DNA of 64,000 bases. Source: Rotaria socialis. Taxonomy: Eukaryota > Rotifera > Eurotatoria > Philodinida > Philodinidae. Positions 12,044 to 23,847 of the stretch are shown here, piece by piece (positions within the stretch are counted from its first letter, which is position 1; each line of letters opens with the position of its first letter). Under the pieces are notes generated by a model. It was given only the letters and a program-made list of their open reading frames with translations. It made no database searches and had not been told where the DNA came from. A program made the position numbers and the translations under genes. The stretch spans positions 62,327 to 126,326 of the forward strand of contig CAJNYU010003119.1 in NCBI GenBank assembly GCA_905331475.1, written 5' to 3'.

Positions 12044-13750
12044 TAAACACTTTTTGTTGTTTTTTTTTGCTTTTATAAATAGTCTGGCTTTGACAGATAT
12101 TTTTTATTTTTTGTACATTCTAATAGACAATAAGATTGTTCAGATCAAATCGTTTCCCAGCTAAGACTGAACGTATGCAACTATATTTGCTGCTAATGAA
12201 TTTATTGAGGAACAAAACCTTTATCTTTTTATCGACACCTTTGATACTTTATATGGAAAACTCAATCTGTATTTTTAGTGTAAATGAGTACAAATCTATT
12301 AAAAGAAACTATGGCTTTATTTACTGAGAGACACTAGCATATTACAATATCTAGAATAATATTCTCAATTACTTTTCAAAAAGTAACAACAAGCGGTGAT
12401 ACATTTAGCATCAGGCAATACGCTTCAAATACGTAGCTATCATTGCAGAGATGTATACTCAATAGCCTAATGTAGCATAAGTAAATTAGTATAAAAATAT
12501 TTTCTAATTTTCTGCCTAATGTATTTCATGTTAACCAATCCTTATCCATAGAAGTGACCTCGTAATGTGTCTCATACTCACTGATTTGTATATTCTCTCA
12601 ACTAAAGAAACGATTGTATGAGTTGAAATGAGTTCGATTCTATCGTAACTTGCTGGTCTATACTTGTTTGTCGCATATGTGCTGCTATGAGCTTCGGGTG
12701 ACTAATTATAATGGCAATTAGTTTGTACGCTATCTTTAATTAACCTGATCATTTAATGGCAAATATGCATTACATCCTTGTTTTCATCATAGAAGCTCAG
12801 TACTATCAAATAGCTTTGTTACCAAAAGTGTATATGTGTGCATCTCAATTCAAGACATACGTATGTGGATATAAGACACTTCGTGAAGGTCTCGCTGTAT
12901 TAGTAGTGAATATAAACAGAATTCCATATACCATATCCTGAATTGTATAATGACGCTCATTACTTTTGAGCACTTGTACTGTATACGATAGATTCTGTAT
13001 TACGAATAAATGTAAATTATCGAGAGATCACTGCCAATTATGAGAGCAATAGAAGAACGAGCAAAGTGACTAATACATTATGTCATGCGTTCTTTCAAAA
13101 GATAAATCAACAAAGATCATTACTGGAGATGTAAAAACTACAGTAAAAATAATTATTCATAAGATCATCAAGTACAATAGATGTATCAAGATTTTACATG
13201 TACGTGAGTATAAATTTTTATGACATGGCACCGTAGATGTCATAATACTGTTACATTTGAATAACCACTATGTCGCCCTAGTCATATAACTATATTTTAA
13301 AAGTTGAGGAACGTGAGTCGTTGTGATGTAATGACTTCTGCTGTAAGCACTTCGTTATCATATGCATATAACTGCATGGTTAGGAAAATGAAGTCACTAA
13401 CCCAAAAGGTTAATACACCAGAATAAATGAAACAGCGATTTTTGACTAGTTGTTATTGACACGTTCCGTAATTAAAGGTACAAAGGTCGTCACCGGGTGT
13501 AACGAGCTGATACCCTCATTCAACATAGAATCCGAAAAAACAAAATGTGGATCACAATTGAATAAAATATTTTAGTTTTCTTTTAGAATACGAAAAATGA
13601 TCATGTAATAGAATGAACTATCATGAATAGAAACGCAACAACAGATAATAAAGAAATAGAAACATATTTAAAACAAAGCAATGATACTAACTGTAAAACA
13701 AATTACACAATACATATAAAAAGGTTTGAGTGTCCAACTAAATTAATAGA
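12044..13750. other. Intergenic, no gene seen
   Basis: About 1.7 kb. Two frames of 60-65 codons (12136-12327 and 12756-12941) lack splice context or recognisable sequence and were not accepted. The stretch 12360-13540 has fewer homopolymer runs than its surroundings, but no repeat structure could be defined. Confidence 0.35.
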
Positions 13751-15218
13751 CTAAAATCGAATGAAAGACCCAGTTCGATAATGAAATGCCGTATAGAAAG
13801 CTCCTTCATATCCTTTGGTTAATTCATGAAGTTTAGACGTATAATTAGATGTAAAAACAATCACAATCCTATCTGGTCTTCTGAATCCACAAATTTTTGC
13901 TCCGACATCAAACTCATAAAATCTAAAAGAACCCTTAATTCCGCGATCTGCTAACATTTGTGTAAGTTTCCCACCTTTATCTTGAAAGATGGTAGTGCTC
14001 AATTCGTCACTGGCGGTGGGAAAATATTGGTCCGGATTCTCAATAAACCTTTGAAGAACACCATTTGCAACATCGAATGCATCCTGTGGAACTACTTCAC
14101 CGAATAAACGTCCCAAGTCCATTTCTTCCAAACTATCTAAACCATCTCCTCTGGATACCAGTATTTCTGTTTCAGCTGCCTTGCAACGTAATACTTCTTC
14201 TCCAGGTAAAATTGGATTCTTTAGAATAAGACTGGCCTTTACGCAAAGATAACCAGCAAATCTTCCTGCAATGGCTCCTCCAACTCCTTCCAATACTAAT
14301 TGTAAGGTTTCTATTGGTGTACCTTCTATCTTCGTCAGGACACAGTATGATCCAGTACGGATTCCAGAGCCAACAATTGCACCAGTTATTGTACCCAATG
14401 TTTGAATGGATGTTTCTGTTAAACCTGTTCCAACTAAAACTATTCCCATAAGATTTCCAGCTCCATAACCTGCACCAAAAGTAATAATTGTCAATCCTGC
14501 ACTTACGGCATTTCTTTTTGCAAATTCTTTTCAACTAAAATTTTTATATATACCACCAGCAATAGTTTTGCATTCCACATATTCCTGTACCTATAAGTAA
14601 TGATGTACTGAGAATTATTCCTGGAGTGGCTGTACCCCCAGAAACCACAATAAGAGCTACACCTCCAATAAAGATAAGACCAGATAGTATTGCTGCTAAA
14701 ATTGGTTGTAGTTGGCTTGGAGGCATTCGTTGAAAGTCAGGATGCAATTTCAAATATCTTAGAATATCATCTGAGCTTTTAAACTGTTGGCTTGAAAGTC
14801 CGAGTTTATCTTTACTTAAAACAATTGTTGAATCTGTGTGACTTCTGCAATGATTGCTTGAATGCTTTACAGCATTGGTTCTAATACCGATATGTTCCGT
14901 TGACAAGAGTGGACTATTTTGTGAAAAATTCTTCTTCTTCTTAAGCTTTGTAAGCGAATTGTTTGGATCAGTTTGTCCATTACTAGTTTTGAAATCAGTT
15001 ACTTTATAGTCAGTTCTCAAATCGATGGCTTTGTTTTCATTGAAACAATTGATTGGTAACCAGTCGTTCTCTTTAAGTATAACTTTACTTTTTTCATAAT
15101 TTAAACGATCTACCTGTTCGATTGCATTTTTAATCCTTTTATTCATAATATATGATGGTGATGATAAGTGATTATCATTATTATTAAAATTTGATTTTCT
15201 TACTGTCGCCATTTTCAT
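13751..15218 (-). pseudogene. Frameshifted membrane-associated protein, unknown family
   Basis: Two adjacent frames belong to one coding unit. The upstream part (15218-14544) starts MKMATVRKSNF and has a polar, Ser/Asn-rich leader. It ends in a hydrophobic stretch (LAAILSGLIFIGGVALIVV, then GGTATPGIILSTSLLIGTGI). The downstream part (from about 14560 to 13751) begins TIAGGIYKNFS, is broken by a TGA at 14531-14533 where Trp would fit (FS-stop-KEFAKRN), and continues with glycine-rich hydrophobic segments and a soluble C-terminal domain ending TGSFIRF. Joining them needs a one-base shift near 14560-14575; the only GT-AG option there is about 20 bp, too short for an intron. So the copy has a frameshift and a nonsense codon close together, or there is a sequencing error plus one nonsense codon. 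Function unknown. Confidence 0.55.
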
Positions 15219-16106
15219 TCAAAGAGGATGTTTTGAGATGTTTAATTTTAATAAGTCTAAATAAAAGGTAAAACAAAAAAGACATAATCTTTTATGCAAA
15301 TAATTAGACAAATAAAAATGATATTTCAAAAAGAAAATTTATTGATGGGTGATCTCATGAGGCCTCTATTACTTTTCTGAAAAATCAACTTTCGATCTTT
15401 TCCGAATGAGATAGCCGGGAACTTGACGGAAAATATATTTAATAGTGTATGCGGGTAGCTTGCTCTTAGATTTTTCCTCGATCCACATGATTACCTGGAA
15501 GCATTTCGGTCAACGTGTGTTTGTGTCAGACTTTTTCTTTTACATACGGAACCGTTGTATATTTTATCTACGTATTTGTATTCTCTGTATCACAAGGCAT
15601 AAAATGGAAACCAATGTCAATCGTGGTGACATATTCAGAGTCAGTATCTTTTCTCTAATACATTATTTCATAGGATTAATGCATTATGCATACTTTTGCT
15701 CTAAACAGTGAAAAATTCAAATTAAACATTTTTGAAATCTGATTTCGAATTCGTATTACTCACCACTGTAAAACCTTTTTGTCAATATTTAGATTGGTAA
15801 TGCTGAGGACCAAGTGACAAATGATATGTTTCGATTTATCCGAGCTTTTGACCGATTCGATTGCGTAGTAAAATATCAGTTGATTATTTAACACTCTTTC
15901 TTTCAAAATATTAATCTAAAATAGCAGAGTAAAATATAATAATTTTTCAGAAAAGAAACACTGGAAAATTTTGATTAAAATGAATAGCTACCAGTTGAAA
16001 AAGAAACACAATAAAGAAAATAATAAATCAAACGTGAAAGTATACAATAATAAAACTTTTATAAAGCTACAGAATATAAATGAACTAATATGTCGACAAT
16101 TTCTTC
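15219..16106. other. Intergenic, nothing recognised
   Basis: About 0.9 kb. An 88-codon plus frame (15445-15711) is Phe/Ile/Tyr-rich in the way expected of random AT-rich DNA. Confidence 0.35.
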
Positions 16107-16529
16107 TCAGTTCGACGAGACATGATTAGATATAATAATGAATTCGAAATCAGCTAACCATTTACTAGTAAATCGGCAATATACTTTAAATAGACGACAA
16201 CTTTCATGAAACTCATGAAATAGATCATTCTGACAAGCATGATCAGTTTTAGTCATTAATACATGTACATCTGATACGTTACCTGTTGGATCGATACCGT
16301 GATCTGTGATACAACCACGATCGTCGACTACTCCGTCTTCTGCTCTTATTTCTATTCCGGCAGAATTTCCAGTACTATAACCATTATTAAAGCCACAACA
16401 TACGATGTAATTTCTTCCTTCTGTTTGAATTGTAAAGCTAATATAACCTGAGCTGTCACATGCTGTATCAGACCACTTTGTGTGCAACACAGCAGTGGAC
16501 GATGGGAGCAATTGATCGGGAAAGTCACA
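16107..16529 (-). CDS. Partial or decayed Cys-rich protein, unknown
   Basis: A minus-strand frame of about 140 codons, open from just after a TGA near 16530 to a TGA stop at 16107-16109. Its composition is unlike the background: Cys, Gly, Asp and Thr are frequent (for example CCGFNNGYSTGNSAGIEIR, then EDGVVDDRGCITDHG). There are eight cysteines, suggesting an extracellular disulfide-bonded domain. No in-frame ATG lies near its beginning and no acceptor is obvious, so it may be a last exon or the remnant of a longer gene. No family is recognised. Confidence 0.35.
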   Translation of the reverse strand, partial: CDFPDQLLPSSTAVLHTKWSDTACDSSGYISFTIQTEGRNYIVCCGFNNGYSTGNSAGIEIRAEDGVVDDRGCITDHGIDPTGNVSDVHVLMTKTDHACQNDLFHEFHESCRLFKVYCRFTSKWLADFEFIIISNHVSSN

Positions 16530-16570
16530 TTTTCAGCAGAAATGGACCACCCCCCATAAAGTCATACGTT

Positions 16571-16815
16571 TTAAGGAGAAATGGTAAAGAAAGAATATAT
16601 ACATATATATATGTATCATTCACTATTCTTCAAAGTAAAATCGTTTCAAACAGAAGTCTTTTATTAATAGAGAGAAATGTTTCAACAAGGAGAAATGGAA
16701 AAGAAAGAATCTATGTGTATGTATATACATATATAGATAAATGTCTATCATTGACTATTCTTTAAGGGATAATGGATTCAAGCAGAAATCGTAAACTTGT
16801 ACAGGGAAATGATTC
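16571..16815. repeat. Two diverged tandem units of about 120 bp
   Basis: A block beginning AAGGAGAAATGG near 16571 recurs near 16692, each followed by AAAGAAAGAAT, a TA/CA dinucleotide run (ATATACATATAT) and CACTATTCTT or GACTATTCTT. The copies differ in the length of the dinucleotide run. The 12-mer at their start is the reverse complement of CCATTTCTCCTT found in the second repeat block downstream. Confidence 0.55.
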
Positions 16816-17210
16816 ATCGGGCAAAATGGAGTATTATATAGGCTTAATAGTTTTTAAAAATCTAAAAACTTGATTAAATATTTTATTCACTATTTGAGCA
16901 GTATAGTCATGTCAAACTGGATGAGATCTTAATTCTAATAAAAGTTACAATTTTTTATCTGAAGATGTAGAGTGCGCCACTACTTTCAATAGAAAAAGCT
17001 GTTCAGTGCAGAGCTACTGGGGCTAAAATGTGGAACCTGCAGACTCGGTGATGCATGAGAAACGAAGTGTGAGTGAGGTAGGACACAGAAAACGTATAGG
17101 AGGGGATCAACGGTCAGAAAGATTGCAGCTGACAGTGAGAAATTGTGCCGGACACAAAATGTGGCTTCGGGAAGAGAGAGAAAGTACTAGCAGCCCTGTA
17201 GATACCTATC

Positions 17211-17571
17211 GTTTTCTCCTTAACTATTAAAGACTTCTGCAGGAATTGGGGGATATGGCTCATATGTTTCTCTTTGAAAATAAACGATCCCTACTGTAAA
17301 ATATCCATTTCTCCTTCAGATATCTCCTTATAGTGAAAAAAAAAGAAGCGCTTCATCTGGATAATTTATCTATTTCGCCTTGACTGTTAAGAACTTCTGC
17401 TGGAAAGGGGGGATATGGTTCATATGTTTCTCCTTGAAAATAAACGATCTCTACTGTGAAACATCCATTTCTCCTTGAGATATCGCCTTATAGTGAAAAA
17501 AAATAAATGTTTCGTGTAGATAATTTATCGATTTCTCTTCGACTTTGTTAGGGGTAAAGTATTTCTGCTGG
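17211..17571. repeat. Tandem repeat, about 160-166 bp, roughly 2.2 copies
   Basis: Units start near 17211 and 17371, with a partial third near 17533. Shared words include GATATGG(C/T)TCATATGTTTCTC, TTGAAAATAAACGAT, CATCCATTTCTCCTT or ATCCATTTCTCCTT, and CTTATAGTGAAAAAAAA. Agreement between the first two units is high, so the duplication is fairly young. The third partial unit runs up to the stop of the gene ending at 17585. Confidence 0.75.
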
Positions 17572-17584
17572 TGATTGAACCATT

Positions 17585-18334
17585 TCATGATTTTAGGCGA
17601 TATTGTCCATCTCTCTTATTTTCAAAGTGAAATGCATCTTTTGCATCTGGGGAAAAGAATCCACTATATTTTTCATGATTTTTATAAACAAGTGAATATT
17701 CAGACTCATTTTTTATAACGATACGCGACATACGATTAGAGTTTCTCGCTTTTCTCAACAAATCCAGTTCATTCTTTACGGTTTGAAAAGCATCTTCACC
17801 TTGACAACATAAGTTTTCTCTTCTGTGATTTTTCACGTTGCTAGATTTACTAGGTCTAGCACCACCACCTTTTAAGCAACCGGTAGATATAAAATATTTT
17901 TCTTCAATTAAAGGATCAATAACCATACCACCTAAGAGTAGTCTTCTTGGCAATGTCTCTACAGTTTTTGCTAACGTTTTGGATGTTTCAATATTGCCAG
18001 ATTCATCCAAACGGTTAATTTGAGCAATTCGATATTTTATAAGTTTAAGCAAATGTGACTTATCTTTAATACAATTTGAATGCGAATTTGTGGAATTGAC
18101 AACGATTGGAATTGAATTCGCATTAGTATTAAAATTTTGTTGATATGATTCATTCGATGTTTTATCTTCTTCAATCATTCTTTCGTTTTTTTCATTTAAT
18201 TTATCTGATTCATTTTCTATATGTCCGATGTTTTTAATTGAACCTTCGACTCTTTTATTCAACTTGTGTGATAATGAACCATTAGTATTAATATAAATAT
18301 ATGGTTTTGATATTTCTGATGTTGTCGTTTTCAT
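17585..18334 (-). CDS. Hypothetical protein, 249 residues, single exon
   Basis: An uninterrupted frame from ATG (18332-18334) to TGA (17585-17587). The N-terminal half is polar and low in complexity (Asn, Ser, Glu, Lys). The middle has LLKLIKYRIAQINRLDESGN, then RRLLLGGMVIDPLIEEKYF and a basic linker. The last third, beginning MSRIVIKNESEYSLVYKNHE, looks like the start of a beta-rich domain that stops early. The leader resembles that of the frameshifted gene at 13751-15218: both begin with Met-Lys, then a Ser/Asn stretch and an NKR(I/V) motif with a following helix. I infer a shared origin of the N-terminal regions. The function is unknown, and the abrupt C-terminus next to a tandem repeat hints that the gene is truncated. 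Confidence 0.5.
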   Translation of the reverse strand: MKTTTSEISKPYIYINTNGSLSHKLNKRVEGSIKNIGHIENESDKLNEKNERMIEEDKTSNESYQQNFNTNANSIPIVVNSTNSHSNCIKDKSHLLKLIKYRIAQINRLDESGNIETSKTLAKTVETLPRRLLLGGMVIDPLIEEKYFISTGCLKGGGARPSKSSNVKNHRRENLCCQGEDAFQTVKNELDLLRKARNSNRMSRIVIKNESEYSLVYKNHEKYSGFFSPDAKDAFHFENKRDGQYRLKS

Positions 18335-19766
18335 TTGAAGATTTTATTTTTCAGTATTGAATTGTAATGACGCTAAAAAAAGTATTGAAAGTCTAAATCA
18401 AGAATATGATATACCCGAAAAAATAACTTGACAAATCGACTCATCCACCTTCTCGTGGATTTCTTAAATCTGAATAAGGCGACTCTTCGAACTATTCGAA
18501 CGTTGTATTCAATTTCTGTTTGAGATATAGGCCAAGCATTCCAACGACAAGGACTGGTCGTTTATGATATCAAGTATGTTCCTCCTGAACCCACAGGATG
18601 AAAAATCCTTCTTCATGAAATTCTAAAAACTACATTCAAAACTTGCATACCTTATTCGTAGGTATCGTCGTTATTATTTAGACTCGATTTTGGAGAGGAG
18701 CATGACATGTCCTGTCCTGTGTCCTTACATATTTGATACCAATAAAGTGGAAAATTCCTGAACAATGCTGCTATTATTGGATTTTCCCAAGAGATATAAA
18801 AAGCGAGAGAAGGAATAGATAATTGCGTTGTATTTTCCTAAAGTGAAAATTAATAGCTCTATAAAAAAAACAATGCACATGTAAAGAAATGTGTATTATG
18901 AAGTAAAATAATTGGTTTCTATGTGCAACACACTGTACGATTATACCTTGTTGACGCCGTTTGTATCTTTCTAGATCAATCTCAAGTTGATTTCTAGGGA
19001 TTGGATAATCAAGATAACGTCATTTAACACATTCATGTATTTATATCCTTCAAATTTTGTCTAGTTTTCTTTACTAGATCATGTGCCGAAACTAAAATTC
19101 GATTGTTGAAGTCATATATATCTTTGTATCGATTTTATGCAGCTAAAGTTAAGAGACTCGACCTTCCGCATATTTATTCTGAAGCAGCTGTGGATTCAAC
19201 TGATTATAAATAATGATTTACATAATAAATTAAATCGGATTTCATTGAAATCAATCCATTATTATAAAATACATGCCACTGGAAATTCTTCGCTAAGCAG
19301 ATTAGTTGTTTCATGTTAGATATTGCTTTTACTTAGGTCAGAATTCTTGCTACGCACTCATTTCATATTTTTAACGAAACCATATGCACTGATGATCGTT
19401 AAGATATAATTTCCTATTGAAAATCAATCATTTTCAAATCACATATACAATTCACACGTTGAATAAGTCATTTGGTGTTAATCGTCCTAATTTAAATTCA
19501 AGTTAGATATTTTATAAGAAAAATATTTGAAAAATAATTTCTTGTCTATTTTTTCTAGAAATATTTTGAATAGAAGTGCATATACTTGATAAGAGCACTA
19601 ATAGTAGCTTCAAAATAAATTTTTTTGATGTTTACTGTTTTCTCATTTATTGTTATTCATCAAGATAATATATGAATAAGCGGATGGTTTAAAACAATAT
19701 TAAACACACAAAAAACATTCGATAAATGTAAACAAATAATTTGTGTGTTGTAAATATTTTTGATGT
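18335..19766. other. Intergenic, nothing recognised
   Basis: About 1.4 kb of AT-rich DNA. The only frame over 60 codons (19137-19319) shows no coding character. Confidence 0.4.
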
Positions 19767-20343
19767 TTATAAACGACGACCACGTCGACCACCTTTTCGC
19801 CGTGTACTATCTGATGGAATTGGTGTTACATCCTCTAGAAATAAAAAAAAGAATATTTAATTTACTTATAAATTGTTTAACAAAAATAATACTAACCAAT
19901 TCGTCCAATCTTAAGGCCTGATCGAGCAAGAGCGCGAAGAGCGGATTGTGCACCAGGTCCAGGTGTTTTTGTTTTATTTCCACCAGTTGCACGAAGTCGA
20001 ACATGTAAAGCAGTAATACCTAATCCTCTGCAACGTTCAGCAACATCTTGTGCAGCTAACATAGCAGCATATGGTGATGCTTCATCACGATCAGCTTTTA
20101 CTTTCATTCCACCAGTTACACGAGCTATTGTTTCTCTAGAAACAATAGTTTTTCTTAAAAATATAAAATCATACTTTTAAAAAAATTCTCTTACTTTCCA
20201 GAAAGATCAGTGACATGAACAAAGGTATCATTAAAACTCGCGTAAATATGAGCAACACCAAAATTAAGTTCTCCATCAGCTAATTGCGGACCTAAACTAA
20301 CTTGTTCTTGTTTAGCTGGTTGTTGACCTTTTCGTGGACCCAT
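19767..20343 (-). CDS. RPS14: 40S ribosomal protein S14 (uS11)
   Basis: A component of the small ribosomal subunit that binds 18S rRNA at the platform. Three exons: 20195-20343, 19897-20135 and 19767-19834 (minus strand), giving 151 residues, the same as human RPS14. The start is [20 protein letters not shown]. The core has [19 protein letters not shown], then [38 protein letters not shown] and [19 protein letters not shown]. The basic tail ends GRRGRRL. Both introns have GT-AG ends and the phases agree. Nothing is missing, so this is an active housekeeping gene. Confidence 0.98.
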
Positions 20344-21053
20344 GATGTTCTTTTCTTAGATTGATGATCAACAGAGAAAGACTACGATCTAAAAATTTTA
20401 AAAAGAGTTTCATTTCCGAAGAAATTTTGAAAGAGAAACTGTTTAAAGCGAATAAAATTTTTCTCATGGTCCAAGAACATTCACCAATGAAATTCATTGT
20501 AATTAATAACCATTATTTCCTCCTAGAGTTTTTCTCGAAAAAAATTTATTTAAAAGTTTCCAATTGAATATTAATGAAATTTCTAAAAAGAAAACTTCTA
20601 TAGACTTCTATTATTTTAATAGAAAAGATGTCGTTATACACTATTTCGTTTCTATTCATTCAATTTCAATTGATGATTCATCAATATCATTTTATTGTGT
20701 TTGATTTCTTAAAGGCAACTAAACTAAGTCTTTTTTATTAATTAAAATAATGAAAAGTTTGACTCGTTTTGATTGTAACTAATAAAAATAGATCTTAGAA
20801 TGAATGTGTTACGGTTTTCTTGAAAAACAGATACACCAAGCATTTTGTATAAAACAAAAAAAATGAGTGTATTCCATGATATAATTCTTTAATGCTAAAA
20901 CAATATTATGTAATTTTTACGGTAAAAGAGTAACATTTAACTTTACCTGATTATGTTGTTTCGAATACTTCCCAATCATCATCTTTTAGAAACATTGAGA
21001 GGCATCCTATCGAATGAATAAACGTGATTAATTCGCCTTGAATTATTTTATAG
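20344..21053. other. Spacer between RPS14 and the RFT1 relic
   Basis: About 700 bp. It includes the RPS14 5' flank, and the missing first exon of the RFT1 relic would be expected here. I could not find that exon's membrane segments. Confidence 0.4.
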
Positions 21054-23847
21054 AACTACATTATATTTATTAAGAGAATCTCGTCGTCGTAATGTACCTA
21101 CAATTAGCAATATTCATTCAATTTATCATTATATTAATTTAATATGGTTAATTATTCATCTAGGATTATTTTTTTTATAACAGTTTTTCTCTTTTTTTTG
21201 TTAAATTATTTATTCAAACAAATAATAATGAAAAGTTAGATTTGTTTTTTAATGAAGCCTGTTTAATCTAATTATTAGCTACAGTTACACAAAATGATTA
21301 TATTAATATTTATATTGAATTTATAGCTTCAATTATAGGTAGATTAAATTCGATCAAAGAATTAATATAAAAATGACTTCAGAATACAACAGGTTTTATC
21401 CTTTCTCTCTTTAAACAAATGTAGCTTAAGAGAATTCGAGCCCATACGATTGAAACATATTGACAAAGAATTAAATCAAAAGATTTCATTGTTTACGCTG
21501 TTAGAAATAAGTCGACAACGTAACATACTAGATAGCTGTAGAGTCCAAGATGAACTTGAATTTGAAAAAATCTGAATCAATCGAATTTTAATCCAGCAAA
21601 CATCAAAGATTGGCAGATCGAATAATATTTTCTATGGGTTCTATTTCAGAAACTGATGTGTTTTTGTTGATGTAATGGATCGTAAATTGTATATCCTCAA
21701 GTCTGCTTCTTTAAAGAATTGAATTCATTTGTAAATTTTGATGGATTACACATTTTTCAATATGATAGAATGGAATGTTTACATGAAGTTTTTTTTTATA
21801 TATGTGGCAGACGAGTTTGGAATAGTTTTTTTCTTAATTTTTTTAATAGAATTTTTGTTGAGATCTGAAATTAGAAATTTTTATATTGAGAATTATTCCT
21901 TGCATCTTTTTACAATGAGTTTTTAAATAATCCAACTCTGTCTATTTTTTTACCTATGAGGACATAAGGATATTGAATTTATCTGAGAAATATTTCTTCT
22001 CTATTTTGTTTTTCTATGATCTATTCTCACGAGCAGAAAAAAAAGAAAAAAATATTTTTCCATTAATTATTTTTGTCGCGCATTCCAATCTCAACTGAAA
22101 TTCTCATGTCAACTGTGACATATGTTTGAGAATCATAAGTCACAACTTTAAGATCATCTTTTGATTCATTTGAATAATTTCACTGAAATTATATTTTTGA
22201 TTCTTGTAGGAATTTGAAAAGAAGAGAAAAATCTTTTTTTATTTAATAAAATACCTTGCTTTTCTTAAACAATAGGATTTGTTATTCAGACAATACTGAT
22301 CATAAAAAATCCGGAATCATCACTTTTATACTATGGCTTTGGTTGTTTAATTTATTCAACTTTAATAATGTTAAGTTATTTTATATTTTTTCGAATTCAT
22401 CAAAAAGAAGAACGTCGTGGTTTGTTTTGTTTATCATCATTTAGCGATTTGTCAATAACGTTAACGTTGCCATTTGTTGATCATAAACTTGTGAATGAAT
22501 CGATACAATTTTTCAAACAAGGAATTTCATTGAAAATTTTAACAGAATGTGAAAAATACTTATTGACAGTATTTTGTCTTTTATCATAGCTGTATATTGG
22601 AATCTATTTTTTCATGTATTATCTTTCTAACAATTGAAGAAATATCTTTTGATTATTTTCATCAAAATATTTTCAATGAAAAACATAAACCAAACTTTGC
22701 TTAAAAATAAAAAATACGTTCAAGACGATCAAATAGTATTGAAACAAATAAAAAATAACCAATCGCTACCAACATCAATTGATATTTATATCAGATAAGA
22801 TTGAATGTTTTTCAGAGAAATAGATTTTATTTTATTTTTAAATGAACAACTAATATTAGTATCTACGTATCTAACTATCTATAGAGATCCACTCAAAAGA
22901 AAAATTTCAGATAGAGATCTAACACGTAAACCAGGTGGCTATGTTTTTATTATTCAGGATGACAACTACATGATGACTATACAACAGAGATCATATTAAT
23001 TGATTTTCTTATTATTCGTTTTAAACCATAGATAGAAAATTTCTTGAAGGTGTGCATAGTTGTAAAAAAGAGAAAAAAATCAATCTCACTTTAATAGAGA
23101 AAATATCCAAGACTAATTTTATACTTCGATTCTTTAATTATTGACGGTTGCGATTCATTGCAAAATCATCATACTATTGGAAATTAACATGAAAGATGAA
23201 GCGTCTGATTTAGTTTTTTTTCGTTTCCTTTGAAATATTGTGGTTATCTTGAGGGAAAAATTAATCCTAAATAATTTCAATGCTTAAACCCAATCAAATC
23301 TTCGATGCTTTCTATTTACAAAATATATACATTTTCTTTTTCTAAAACTATACAAAACTAAGGTCTAGCTTAGGGTCTTTCAAATCATAACATCTGCAAT
23401 AGCAAACTTATAATGATAGAAGAAAGATTTAGGCATTCATTAGCTCCTATTATTTTGGGTTTGATTGCGTTCAAAACTCACACGATATTATTGAATTAAT
23501 CTAAAATGCTGCGGGTAAATAGAATGGAGAAATTAAAGAAGAGTAGATTTTTTAGGAAAAATTCAATTGCACAATACAAACACTCCCTAATAGGCATTCT
23601 TTTCTTCTTTCATTTAGATGAACGGACAGTAAAATTAAATGCATCAACATTATTCAATTATTTAGTTCGATTAATAATATTAATATCATAATTATTAATA
23701 ACTTTTATTATTCCCTATTCATCAACAATAATAAATCTTTTTTTTGGAACAAATCTATTAAAAAATTATAATTTAATATTATATGTTCATTTGTATTTAA
23801 TAAAAATGTTATTAAATGGTATAAATGGAATAACTGAAACATTTCCA
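21054..23847 (+). pseudogene. RFT1: RFT1-like (dolichol-oligosaccharide flippase family) pseudogene
   Basis: RFT1 is a polytopic ER membrane protein of the N-glycosylation pathway. Pieces of it lie in order on the plus strand. After an acceptor at 21053 comes TTLYLLRESRRRN and LIWLIIHLGLFFL, matching the family segment TTLFLAREAFRR and the next helix; a TAA follows at 21178. A piece near 21220-21368 follows. Then 22271-22589 has YYGFGCLIYSTLIMLSYF and VNESIQFFKQGISLKILTEC, matching the family's FFKQSFLKQILTEGE. Near 22626-22800 comes FLTIEEISFDYFHQ (family PIEESFYIFF), with stops after it. At 23506-23847 come LNASTLFNYLVRLIILIS, a TAA, then LYVHLYLIKMLLNGINGITE (family LLLAINGVTECF). At least four in-frame stops, frameshifts and a missing N-terminal exon make it dead. 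It ends where an inverted-repeat element begins. Confidence 0.75.
21428..21573 (+). pseudogene. Coding-like fragment within the RFT1 relic
   Basis: An open stretch of 48 codons, charged and helical (LREFEPIRLKHIDKELNQKI, then SLFTLLEISRQRN), ending in TGA. It does not match an RFT1 segment that I recognise, so it may be a diverged loop of that gene or a fragment of something else inserted between its exons. Confidence 0.3.

Noticed and set aside
16571-17571. CRISPR-like array
   Set aside because: Units of 120-166 bp repeat over their whole length with no unique spacers, and the host is a eukaryote.
21054-23847. Possible nuclear copy of mitochondrial DNA, because of hydrophobic AT-rich frames
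   Set aside because: The fragments match RFT1 in order and carry exon-like boundaries, which explains them better.
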